A DNA stretch of 32,752 nt from Sandaracinus sp. (GCA_002699025.1 PABA01000122.1:1-32752), one strand, 5' to 3'. Counted from the stretch's first letter, positions 14,795 to 22,013 are shown. Program-made: numbers and translations. Notes: a model not told the origin generated them from the letters alone.

Positions 14795-15319
14795 GACTCC
14801 CGGGTACGCGTCCGCACGACTCCCGGGTACGCGTCCGCAGGACTCCCGGGTACGCGTCCGCAGGACTCCCGGGTACGCGTCCGCAGGACTCGGCCGAGCG
14901 TCCGCACGACTCCCGACCGAGCGTCCGCACGACTCCCGGGTACGCGTCCGCCCGACTCCCGAACCATCGTCCGCAGGACTCCCGGGTACGCGTCCGCACG
15001 ACTCCCGACCGAGCGGCCGCAGGACCCCCGACCGAGCGGCCGCACGACGCCCGAACCAGCGTCCGCAGGACTCCCGACCGAGCGTCCGCACGACTCCCGG
15101 TACGCGTCCGCACGACGCCCGAACCAGCGTCCGCACGACTCCCGGTACGCGTCCGCAGGACTCCCGGGTACGCGTCCGCACGACTCCCGGGTACGCGTCC
15201 ATAGGACTCCTGGCTCCCCGTCCGCAGGACTCCCGACCGAGCGTCCGCACGACTCCCGGGTACGCGTCCGCACGACTCCCGACCGAGCGGCCGCACGACG
15301 CCCGACCGAGCGTTCGCAG
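14795..15319. repeat. Array of 23 modular 21-23-bp units
   Basis: Each unit reads GACTCCCG + 7-nt module + GTCCGCAS. The modules come in three flavours: GGTACGC (units 1-4, 7, 9, 17, 18, 21; GTACGC in 14 and 16), ACCGAGC (6, 10, 11, 13, 20, 22, 23) and AACCAKC (8, 12, 15); units 5 and 19 are odd. The units sum exactly to 525 bp. It fills the intergenic space between the divergent hydrolase and LysR genes. The period is not a multiple of three, so frames drift and it is not coding. Confidence 0.9.
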
Positions 15320-15371
15320 GGTTCGCGGCTCGGCGCGGCGTGCGCGATTCACGCCCGGTCGCGCCGCGCGC

Positions 15372-15377
15372 TACGGT
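15372..15377 (+). promoter_or_regulatory. Promoter of the LysR gene
   Basis: TACGGT ends 6 nt before ATG 15384; TTCACG at 15348-15353 is a fair -35 with an 18-bp spacer. No Shine-Dalgarno, so the message is probably leaderless. Confidence 0.5.
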
Positions 15378-15383
15378 GCGGCC

Positions 15384-16253
15384 ATGGCGAAGGCCCTCGA
15401 CTGGGACGACCTCCGCTTCGTGCTGGCGGCGGCGGAGGAAGGGTCGCTGGGCGCGGCGGCGCGGGCGCTCGGGGTGCGCGCGTCGACCGTGAGCCGGCGC
15501 CTCGAGGCGGCCGAGGCGGCGCTCGGGGTCGCGCTCTTCGAGCGGACGCGCGAGGGGCTGGGGGTGACGGAGGCGGGGCAGGCCGTGGCGCGGCGCGCGC
15601 GGGAGGTCGAGCTGGCCGTGCGCGAGGTGGAGCGGGCGGCCGCCGGGAGCCAGCCCGAGGTGACCGGCGTGGTGACGGTGTCGGCGCCGCCGACCGTGGC
15701 CGTGGCGCTGGTGGCGCCCGCGCTGGCGAGCCTCGCCGAGGCGCACCCGACCCTGACGGTGACGCTGCGCGAGGAGGCCGACGTGGTGAGCCTCGAGCGC
15801 GGGGAGGCGGACGTCGCCGTGCGGCTGATGCGCCCGGAGCGCGCACGGCTGGTCGCGCAGCGCGTGACGACGATCCGCTACTGCGTCGCCGCGAGCCGCG
15901 CGTACCTCGACGCGTTCGGGCGGCCGGGGGAGGGTCACGCGGGCGAGGGGCACCGGCTCGTCACCTACGGGCCTCCCTTCGAGTTGCTCCAGGAGGCGCG
16001 CTGGCTGCGGGAGCGCTTCCCCGCGGCGCGCGTGGCCTTCCGGGCGGCGTCGCAGATGGCGCAAAGCGCGATGCTCGCCCGCGGCGCCGGCATCGGCCTC
16101 GTGCCCACGGGGCTCTTGCCCGAGCCCCTCGAGCCGATCGAGGAGGTCCCCTTCACCCGGCCCGTCTGGCTGGCGACCCACGAGGCGAGCCGGCACCTCC
16201 CCGCCGTGCGCGCCGTGACCGAGCACCTCGCCGCCGCGCTCCGCGAGGCCTGA
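15384..16253 (+). CDS. LysR-family transcriptional regulator
   Basis: Predicted 289 aa, normal for the family. The N-terminal winged helix is clear (WDDLRFVLAAAEEGSLGAAA, then RALGVRASTVSRRLEAAEA as the recognition region, and LFERTREGLGVTEAG). A linker helix follows, and the effector domain begins near residue 90 (VTGVVTVSAPPTVAVAL). LysR proteins bind DNA as tetramers and usually control a divergent gene in response to a small molecule; the divergent gene here is the alpha/beta hydrolase. The AAAGS...VTVSAPP type is close to the subgroup that includes repressor-like members. Both sides of the gene carry arrays of one repeat core in opposite orientation. Confidence 0.95.
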   Translation: MAKALDWDDLRFVLAAAEEGSLGAAARALGVRASTVSRRLEAAEAALGVALFERTREGLGVTEAGQAVARRAREVELAVREVERAAAGSQPEVTGVVTVSAPPTVAVALVAPALASLAEAHPTLTVTLREEADVVSLERGEADVAVRLMRPERARLVAQRVTTIRYCVAASRAYLDAFGRPGEGHAGEGHRLVTYGPPFELLQEARWLRERFPAARVAFRAASQMAQSAMLARGAGIGLVPTGLLPEPLEPIEEVPFTRPVWLATHEASRHLPAVRAVTEHLAAALREA

Positions 16254-16330
16254 GGACGGTCGCGACCCGCCGCGGGCGCCGGCCGCACAGCGTCGCGCGG
16301 CCCGACCAGAGCCCTGCGGACCCCGGTCAG

Positions 16331-16589
16331 GAGTCCTGCGGACCAGGACTCGGGCGTCCTACGGACCCGGGCCTCGGGCGTCCTGCGGGCGCGGCTCGGG
16401 CGTCCTGCGGGCGCGGCTCGGGTGTCCTGCGGACGTGGCTCGGGCGTCCTGCGGACGCGGCTCGGGCGCGGCTCGGGCGCGGCTCGGGCGTCCTGCGGAC
16501 GCGGCTCGGGCGTCCTGCGGACGCGGCTCGGGTGTCCTGCGGACGCGGCTCGGGCGTCCTGCGGACGCGGCTCGGGCGTCCTGCGGACC
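16331..16589. repeat. Second array, inverted relative to the first
   Basis: Eleven cores of CGGGCGTCCTGCGGAC (some with one change) separated mostly by GCGGCT, giving a 22-bp unit. Read on the minus strand the core is GTCCGCAGGACGCCCG, which matches 15 of 16 positions of the core of the array at 14795-15319. The array lies between the LysR stop and the TetR promoter. The first part of this stretch (16254-16330) is plain GC-rich DNA. Confidence 0.88.
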
Positions 16590-16647
16590 ACGCAAGCCCA
16601 CTCTCGAGCCACTGAAATCACGCGACTAAATGCCAAAACGAAAACAG

Positions 16648-16690
16648 CGTTTACTTTTCTTCTTGCGTTTTTGTAAACGTCGTTTACTTT
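16648..16690 (+). promoter_or_regulatory. TetR operator and promoter
   Basis: In a sharply AT-rich patch (about 16612-16692) lies the perfect palindrome GTAAACG-T-CGTTTAC (16673-16687). A further CGTTTAC half site at 16648 stands exactly 33 bp from the CGTTTAC at 16681, about three helical turns. TTGCGT (16663-16668) and TACTTT (16685-16690) form a possible -35/-10 with a 16-bp spacer, so the palindrome covers the promoter. GTG 16697 follows 6 nt later. Autoregulation by the TetR protein is the natural reading. Confidence 0.7.
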
Positions 16691-16696
16691 CTACTC

Positions 16697-17380
16697 GTGC
16701 CTCACGAAGCCCCCACTCCGGCGCCCAAGCCGCGCACGCGCCGCCGCCGCGCCAACGTCGAGCGCATCCTCGACGCGGCCACCGACCTCGCCTTCGAGGA
16801 GGGCATCGACGCCCTCTCCATGCAGCGCGTCGCCGACCGCGCCGACTACACGGCCGGCGCCCTCTACCGCTACTTCAGCTCCAAGGACGCCCTCCTCGCC
16901 GCCGTCGTCGTCCGCGTCATCGCCCGCCTGAAGGCCCGCGTCGCCGCCGCCAGCGCCGACTCTCCCGGCCCGCTCCAGACCATCGTCGCCCAGGCCGACG
17001 CCTACCGCCGCTTCGCCGCCGAGGAGCCCCACGGCTACGCCCTCGTCGCCCACCTCGTCGGCGACCCCCGCGTCCTCCTCCAAGACGAGAACGACGCCCG
17101 CGCCGTCATGGAGGCGGTGGTCGACGCGCTCACCCCGCTCGCCGTCGCGCTCCAGTCCGCCACCGACGCCGGCGCCCTCGCCCCGGGCGACGTCCGCGAG
17201 CGCGCCCTCCTCCTCTTCACCGGCCTGCAGGGCGCCCTGCAGCTCCGCAAGCAGCAGCGCATGGCCCCGGGCCTCATCGACACCGATCACATGGCCCGCG
17301 CCATGGTGCGCAGCCTCCTCGCCGGCTGGGGCGCCCACGCCGACGCCCTCGAGGCCGCCTTCCGCCCCCTCGACGCCTGA
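16697..17380 (+). CDS. TetR-family transcriptional regulator
   Basis: Predicted 227 aa. After a basic N-terminal tail, the TetR DNA-binding domain is clear: VERILDAATDLAFEEGIDAL, then SMQRVADRADYTAGALYRYF and SSKDALLAAVV (residues about 20-70). The C-terminal ligand domain is helical and has no recognised ligand signature. GTG 16697 is the start that fits the promoter and operator directly upstream. The fatty-acid-hydroxylase-type gene starts 64 bp downstream on the same strand; the two probably form one operon, so the regulator may sense a lipid or hydrophobic compound (inference). Confidence 0.95.
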   Translation: MPHEAPTPAPKPRTRRRRANVERILDAATDLAFEEGIDALSMQRVADRADYTAGALYRYFSSKDALLAAVVVRVIARLKARVAAASADSPGPLQTIVAQADAYRRFAAEEPHGYALVAHLVGDPRVLLQDENDARAVMEAVVDALTPLAVALQSATDAGALAPGDVRERALLLFTGLQGALQLRKQQRMAPGLIDTDHMARAMVRSLLAGWGAHADALEAAFRPLDA

Positions 17381-17444
17381 GCGCTCTCCCTCTCGCGCTC
17401 CCCCTCTCCCTCTTCCCTTCGACCCCTTCCCCGGAGCCCCGACC

Positions 17445-18011
17445 ATGATCCTCGAGCTCGCCCTCGCCGCCCTCCTCGGCGCCTTCACCTGGTCCTTCAT
17501 GGAGTACTGCATCCACCGCTGGCTCGGCCACGACCGTCGCTTCCGCGGCAACCTCTTCTCCCGCGAGCACATCCGCCACCACAGCGAAGGCGACTACTTC
17601 GCCCCCACCTGGAAGAAGGCCCTCGCCGCCCTCGCCTTCCTCGCCCTCGTCAGCGGCCCGGCCGTGCTCGTCGGCGGCCTCGTCTCCGGGCTCGCCTACG
17701 CCCTCGGCCTCGTCGGCTTCTACCTCTTCTACGAGATCCTCCACCGCCGCGAGCACACGCACCGCGGCGTCGGCCCCTACGGGCGCTGGGCGCGGCGGCA
17801 CCACTTCTTCCACCACTTCGTCGATCCCCGCTCGAACCACGGCGTGACCTCGCCGATCTGGGACTTCGTCTTCCGCACCTACCGACGCCCCGCGAAGATC
17901 CGCGTCCCGGAGAAGCTGCAGATGGTCTGGCTCACGGACCCGGAGACCGGCGACGTCCACGCCGACCTCGCCGACCGCTACGAGCTCCGCCGCCGCCGCC
18001 GCGCCGCCTGA
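17445..18011 (+). CDS. Fatty acid hydroxylase / sterol desaturase family protein
   Basis: Predicted 188 aa integral membrane diiron enzyme. The His clusters of the superfamily are present: HRWLGHD (from residue 24), EHIRHHSEGDY, HRREHTHRG, RRHHFFHHF and SNHGVTSP. About four hydrophobic segments flank them, including LAALAFLALVSGPAVLVGGL. Such enzymes hydroxylate or desaturate lipids or carotenoid-like substrates with O2; the substrate cannot be told from sequence. GGAG lies 9 nt before ATG 17445. Its position after a TetR gene suggests inducible control. Confidence 0.93.
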   Translation: MILELALAALLGAFTWSFMEYCIHRWLGHDRRFRGNLFSREHIRHHSEGDYFAPTWKKALAALAFLALVSGPAVLVGGLVSGLAYALGLVGFYLFYEILHRREHTHRGVGPYGRWARRHHFFHHFVDPRSNHGVTSPIWDFVFRTYRRPAKIRVPEKLQMVWLTDPETGDVHADLADRYELRRRRRAA

Positions 18012-18052
18012 GCGCGATCACGCTCGCCCTTCGGCCATCCCCGTTCAGGCCT

Positions 18053-18058
18053 TACACT
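18053..18058 (+). promoter_or_regulatory. -10 hexamer of a leaderless promoter (gene 18066)
   Basis: TACACT ends 7 nt before GTG 18066; TTCGGC at 18030-18035 is a weak -35 with a 17-bp spacer. No Shine-Dalgarno. Confidence 0.45.
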
Positions 18059-18065
18059 GGCGGGC

Positions 18066-18929
18066 GTGGAGGACCTCTACCGGCTGCTCGAGCTCGCCCA
18101 GCAGGAGATGGGTGCCGACGACGCGCGGCTCGAGATCGGCGGACGCGAGCCCGGCGACGAGTCCATCTGGTGCGCGCTGCCGGACGGCCACCACCGGCTC
18201 GTCGTCGTCTACGACACGGCCCCCGAAGACCGCGCCGCGCTCCGCGAGAAGCTCGCGCTCCTCGTGAAGGGCTTCGCCGGGACGCTCTCCCAGGCCCGCG
18301 TGGGCGCGCGACCGCGCACGCTCGACCCGCAGCAAGCCCTCGACGAGGCCCTCGACGTCCTCACGGTGCAGGCCGGCGCGCGGAGCGCCTTCGTCGTCGA
18401 CGAGACCTCGCCGGTGCTCTGGGGCAGCTCGGAGATCGAGCGGGGCGCCGAGGACGTGGACGACGCCGCCGACGCCGCGGAGCTCCTGGCGCTCGCCGAC
18501 GCCTCCGGCGTGGACCTCGCCGCGCAGCTCGCGGGAGACGTGGAGACGCCGCTGCCCCGGGATCTGGAACGGGGCGTCGCGCGCATCCGGCAGGCCGCGG
18601 GCCGACGGGAGCGCGGCGTCGACGGATGGCGCGCGGTGCTGGCGACCTTCGCGGCGATCGCCGCCTGCCGGCGCTTGCTGGAGGACGAGCCGACGTCGAC
18701 GCGCATGGCCGTGCACGACCCCGACCTGGCGCTCCTGGCGCGGCGGGTGGGCGGCATCTACTGGGTCGGGCTCGTCTTCGAGGACGCGGGCTTCAGCGAG
18801 CTGCACGCGGAGGCGGCGATGATCCACGCGAGCCCCTGGATCGAGCGGCTGGTGACGGCGCTGCCGCCCTTCGACCCGGGGAGCGGCGGCGGGAACGTCG
18901 CGCGGCTTCGGCGGCTCCGGCCGGTTTGA
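18066..18929 (+). CDS. Hypothetical protein with roadblock/LC7-like segment
   Basis: Predicted 287 aa, soluble and acidic. Residues about 93-120 (ALDVLTVQAGARSAFVVDET, then SPVLWGSSE) and 225-275 (ALLARRVGGIYWVGLVFEDA, then helix, then WIERLVTAL) look like the strand-helix pieces of a roadblock/LC7 or GAF-like domain, split by a 100-residue insert. Roadblock domains in myxobacteria pair with small GTPases; none is adjacent. The first 75 residues could be a second such domain. The GTG start agrees with the -10 hexamer. The call is tentative. Confidence 0.65.
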   Translation: MEDLYRLLELAQQEMGADDARLEIGGREPGDESIWCALPDGHHRLVVVYDTAPEDRAALREKLALLVKGFAGTLSQARVGARPRTLDPQQALDEALDVLTVQAGARSAFVVDETSPVLWGSSEIERGAEDVDDAADAAELLALADASGVDLAAQLAGDVETPLPRDLERGVARIRQAAGRRERGVDGWRAVLATFAAIAACRRLLEDEPTSTRMAVHDPDLALLARRVGGIYWVGLVFEDAGFSELHAEAAMIHASPWIERLVTALPPFDPGSGGGNVARLRRLRPV

Positions 18930-19035
18930 GGACGGCTGAGAGATGCGGCGGCGAAGACGCGGCGGGGAGCACGGCGGTGTGGAGGACGGCGAAGAGGAAG
19001 CCGGCGAGGATGCGGCTCCGAGCACGGCTGCGAAG

Positions 19036-19932
19036 ATGCAGCGAGCCCGGTCTGGCCGACCCCGCGGCGCGGCCTCCCTCGTCGCGCTCGTCGCGCTCGT
19101 CGCGCTCGTGCTCGCGGGCTGCGGAGAGGACCGGCGCCCGGCCCTCGACGGCGGCCCCGTCGACGCGGGCCTGGACGCCGCGCCCCCGGACGCCGCACCC
19201 CCGGACGGCGGCCCCCGCCCGGACGCGGGCCCCCCGCTCTGCGGCGCGCCGCTCGACGTCGTCTTCGTGATCGACACGAGCACCTCCATGGAGGCCGAGC
19301 TCCTCGAGGTGCGCACCGGCATCCGTCGCATCTGGAACGCGGCGCGCGCGCTCACGCTCGATACGCGCTTCGGGCTCGTCGTCTTCGTCGATGACGTCGT
19401 CGCCGTCGCCGGCTGCACCCCCTTCGGGAGCGTCGAAGCGCTCGAGGCCGAGCTCGATCGCTGGTGGGCCTTCACCAGCACGAACCGGCAGCCGAACGGG
19501 GGCGCCGCGAGCAACACCGACTGCCCCGAGAACAGCCTGGACGCGCTCCACGCGGCGGCGACGCGATGCACCTGGCGGGAGGGCGCGACGCGCCTGATCG
19601 TGCACGCGACCGACGACACCTTCGCCGAGCCGCCGGCGCTCCTGAGCGAGGCCATCCCCGTGCAGCACGGTTACGCCGAGGTGCTCGAGGCGCTGACCTC
19701 GCGGGAGCTGCGCCTCGGGAGCTTCGCCGCGCCGGGCATCGGCGAGTTCTGCGGCGTGGCCATGACCGAGAACGTCGGCGTCGGCTGGCACGAGCCCTAC
19801 ATGGGCATGCCGGCGCTGCCGGTCGCGACCGGGGGGCGCGCCTGGAACGTGCGCGACGTGCGCGACGGCGAGCTCGACATGGCGGACGCGATCAACGAGC
19901 TGATCGCCGACGAGTACTGCACGCTCTACTGA
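19036..19932 (+). CDS. vWA-domain lipoprotein
   Basis: Predicted 298 aa. A lipoprotein signal (Leu/Val/Ala repeat core ending LAGC, Cys29) is followed by a Pro/Asp-Ala-Gly linker (about 36-68). The von Willebrand A domain begins DVVFVIDTSTSM with the metal-binding D80-x-S82-x-S84; FGLVVFVDDV and RLIVHATDDTF are the next core strands. Cys residues (GCTPFG, TDCPEN, RCTWRE, FCGVAM, EYCTLY) suggest disulfides and a periplasmic or surface site. vWA lipoproteins are usually adhesion or complex-assembly factors. ATG 19036 gives the clean signal; the longer frame from 18943 adds a charged tail. Confidence 0.85.
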   Translation: MQRARSGRPRGAASLVALVALVALVLAGCGEDRRPALDGGPVDAGLDAAPPDAAPPDGGPRPDAGPPLCGAPLDVVFVIDTSTSMEAELLEVRTGIRRIWNAARALTLDTRFGLVVFVDDVVAVAGCTPFGSVEALEAELDRWWAFTSTNRQPNGGAASNTDCPENSLDALHAAATRCTWREGATRLIVHATDDTFAEPPALLSEAIPVQHGYAEVLEALTSRELRLGSFAAPGIGEFCGVAMTENVGVGWHEPYMGMPALPVATGGRAWNVRDVRDGELDMADAINELIADEYCTLY

Positions 19933-20009
19933 GCACGCTCGGTCTGCCGAGAGGCGGCGTGCGATCCGTCGCACCGCCGGGCGGCCGGGGCGAGTAGGCT
20001 CCCGCGCCC

Positions 20010-20822
20010 ATGAAGCTGCCCGGCTTTCGCGACTGGCTCCGGCTCGTCCTCATGTACCGCGCGCCGCACGCGCAGTCGCGGGCGATCCTCGACGTGGTCG
20101 AGCGCCTCCTCGACGCCCCCTGGGTGACCCACGTGCTCCTCCACGGGGAGCCGGGCACGGGGAAGGAGGGGCTCGCGCGCGGGCTCCACCAGGCCATGCA
20201 TCCGGGCGGCGACGCGCCCTTCGTGAAGATGCCCACGGGCGGGCGGGATCCGGCCGTGCTCGCGCTGCATCTCTTCGGCACGCGGGAGCGGCAGGGCGCG
20301 ATCGCGCGCGCCGAGGGGGGCACGCTCTTCCTCGACGAGGTGGCGACGCTGCCGCGGGAGATCCAGGCGCGGCTGGCGCCGGTGTTGCGCGGTCGATACC
20401 GGCGGAACGACGACGAGGCGCCGCAGCCCTGCCGGGTCTGCGTGATGGGGGCGACCGATCACGACCTGGCCGCGCGGGTGGCCGAGGGCGCGTTCCGGCA
20501 CGACCTCCACCACCGCCTCTCGCGCATCGAGCTGACCATCCCGCCGCTCCGCGAGCGCGCCGACGACATCCCGGGGGCGGCGCTCTGGGCGGGCAACCGG
20601 CTGCTCGAGAACCACGGCCGGACGCCGAACCTCGTGCGCGCGGACGACGCCGAGGCCGGCGAGCGGGTGCTGACCGAGGGCGCCCTCGAGGTGCTCCGGG
20701 CGCACCCCTGGCCCGGCAACTTCCGCGAGCTCGACCGGGCGATGGAGCGGGCGCTCTTCCTCTACGCGACCGGCCAGCAGGTCACGGCCGACGACGTCCG
20801 GGCCGCCATCGGCGGCGTCTGA
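20010..20822 (+). CDS. bEBP-like AAA+ ATPase lacking GAFTGA and HTH
   Basis: Predicted 270 aa, essentially the central AAA+ domain of sigma-54 activators. Walker A GEPGTGKE (46-53), Walker B GGTLFLDEV (103-111), the LRERADDIP segment and the PWPGNFREL sensor II are present. The usual E-L-F-G-x-x-x-G-A-F-T-G-A stretch is replaced by HLFGTRERQGAIARAEGG, so the sigma-54-contacting loop is lost. There is no receiver, GAF or FHA domain in front and no Fis-type helix-turn-helix behind. It probably uses ATP-driven remodelling on another target or regulates a partner. TAGGCT lies 9 nt before ATG 20010. Confidence 0.88.
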   Translation: MKLPGFRDWLRLVLMYRAPHAQSRAILDVVERLLDAPWVTHVLLHGEPGTGKEGLARGLHQAMHPGGDAPFVKMPTGGRDPAVLALHLFGTRERQGAIARAEGGTLFLDEVATLPREIQARLAPVLRGRYRRNDDEAPQPCRVCVMGATDHDLAARVAEGAFRHDLHHRLSRIELTIPPLRERADDIPGAALWAGNRLLENHGRTPNLVRADDAEAGERVLTEGALEVLRAHPWPGNFRELDRAMERALFLYATGQQVTADDVRAAIGGV

Positions 20823-20887
20823 GCGCGCGAGCGAGAAGCACGCTGGCCTTCCCTGGTCGAGCGGCCGGTCGGCGCGGGGGGATGGTG

Positions 20888-20903
20888 AGTCAGTTGGTTG
20901 ACT
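20888..20903. other. Small inverted repeat AGTCA/TGACT
   Basis: AGTCA-gttggt-TGACT, 5-bp arms and a 6-nt loop, in the gap between the AAA+ gene and the hexanucleotide array. It could be a regulatory site or a weak hairpin; chance is possible. Confidence 0.25.
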
Positions 20904-20939
20904 GAGTGAGGCGAGCTCCAGCACGAGCAAGCCGAAGTG

Positions 20940-21225
20940 GCAGCCGAGCGCGAGCCGAAGCCGCAACCCGAGCCCGAGCGGCAGCCCGAGCCCGAGCCGG
21001 AGCCCAAGCGCGAGCCTAAGCGGCAGCCCGAGCCGGAGCCCCAGCGCGAGCCGAAGTGGCAGCCGGAGCTCAAGCGCGAGCGCGAGCCGAAGCGGCAGCC
21101 CGAGCCCAAGCGCGAGCCCGAGCCCAAGCGCGAGCCGAAGCGGCAGCCGGAGCCCAAGCGCGAGCCGGAGCGCGAGCCCATGCGGCAGCCCGAGCCCGAG
21201 CGGCAGCCCGAGCCGAGGCCCTTGG
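20940..21225. repeat. Hexanucleotide microsatellite array
   Basis: About 285 bp made of 6-bp words (GAGCCS, AAGCGC, CGAAGC, GGCAGC types) with a higher-order 30-bp pattern. On the plus strand it reads as an open Glu-Pro-Lys/Arg-Gln-Pro repeat, on the minus strand as a Gly-Ser-Arg repeat. It stops 9 bp before the stop codon of the rhodanese gene. No start signal or continuing protein-like sequence is attached, so I treat it as non-coding. It fills most of the gap 20823-21233. Confidence 0.8.
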
Positions 21226-21233
21226 TGGAGGCC

Positions 21234-21680
21234 TCAGCTCCCGTCGACGCCCGCCCGCTCGGCCAGCGAGGCGTAGTCCCGCCCCTCCTCCGGCTCGAGC
21301 GCCATCGGCAGCCCGGCCGCCTGCCAGCCCGGCTCCACCGTCTGCCCGAAGCTGTCCTTCGCGCCGCCCCAGCCGGCGAGCTGGTCCACCACGCTCGAGA
21401 AGCCCGCCGCCAGGAGAGCCTCCGCCGCCGACCGGCTCCGCCCGCCCGCCTGACAGCCGAGGATGAGCTTCGCGTCCTTGCCGAACGCCGCCTCCATGAC
21501 CTTCAGGAAGTCCGGGTTGTCGCTCATGCCCGCCGCGCCCCGGTGCTTCCAGGGCACGTTGTAGGCGCCCTCCGGGTGCCCGCCCTCGAACTCCGGGATC
21601 GAGCGCACGTCGACGTAGACCCAGCCCTCGTCCTCCATGCGCTCGAGGGCCTCTTCCGGGGTGATGCGTTCCAAGCTCAT
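21234..21680 (-). CDS. Single-domain rhodanese-like sulfurtransferase
   Basis: Predicted 148 aa. Rhodaneses move sulfane sulfur through an active-site Cys persulfide. The domain is complete: ITPEEALERMEDEGWVYVDV, then the substrate-loop region IPEFEGGHPEGAYNVPW, and the active-site loop CQAGGRS with Cys76, followed by SAAEALLAAGFSSVVDQLAGWGGAK. No signal peptide, so cytoplasmic. ATG 21680 is preferred over ATG 21692 because TATGCT lies 7 nt upstream of it. Confidence 0.93.
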   Translation of the reverse strand: MSLERITPEEALERMEDEGWVYVDVRSIPEFEGGHPEGAYNVPWKHRGAAGMSDNPDFLKVMEAAFGKDAKLILGCQAGGRSRSAAEALLAAGFSSVVDQLAGWGGAKDSFGQTVEPGWQAAGLPMALEPEEGRDYASLAERAGVDGS

Positions 21681-21687
21681 CGCCCGG

Positions 21688-21693
21688 AGCATA
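21688..21693 (-). promoter_or_regulatory. -10 hexamer of a leaderless promoter (rhodanese)
   Basis: TATGCT on the minus strand ends 7 nt before ATG 21680. No Shine-Dalgarno in between. Confidence 0.5.
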
Positions 21694-21944
21694 GGGCGCC
21701 CCCGCCCCGAGCGGGAGCCCGTATCGCTCACGATTCGTGCGCGCCGCAACGTATCAGCCGGCCGCGCCCCTCAGGGGTCTGCCGCGACCTCCCCGCACGC
21801 CGCCCGCACCGCGTCGAGCCAGCACACTCGCCACTCGCGCTCCGCCGCAGCCGCCCCACCGCTCCCGAGCCCAGCGCCCCGAGCCCGCACGAGCGCCAGC
21901 CCCCGTATGCCTCGGCGTTGCCCACGCGCCCGATTCACACCATC

Positions 21945-21965
21945 CTATCGAACCAGGTTCGATAG
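21945..21965. promoter_or_regulatory. 9-3-9 palindromic operator
   Basis: Perfect arms CTATCGAAC and GTTCGATAG around CAG, 48 bp before ATG 22014. It is less GC-rich than its surroundings. TTCACA at 21934-21939 could be a -35, which would put the palindrome over the core promoter. It has no T-run and so is not a terminator. The binding regulator is not encoded next to it. Confidence 0.6.
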
Positions 21966-22013
21966 CGGCGCGCTCCTCCCCCGCGCGCCTCCGAGCCGCG
22001 AGGAGGAGTGCCC

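Noticed and set aside
14795-15319. CRISPR array
   Set aside because: Units are contiguous 21-23-bp repeats with 7-nt modules of only three types; there are no unique spacers and no cas genes.
13932-16226. 764-codon minus-strand frame extending the hydrolase through the repeat array and antisense to lysR
   Set aside because: Only 13932-14705 is hydrolase. Upstream the frame reads repeat peptides and then the antisense of the LysR gene.
16630-17448. 272-codon plus-strand frame over the TetR gene
   Set aside because: It begins in the AT-rich promoter and then reads the TetR gene in another frame as an Arg/Pro-rich chain.
20937-21965. Plus-strand Glu-Pro-Lys-Gln repeat protein of 342 codons
   Set aside because: After 21226 the frame is antisense to the rhodanese gene, and there is no ribosome binding site or -10 hexamer at its start. 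Treated as a microsatellite.
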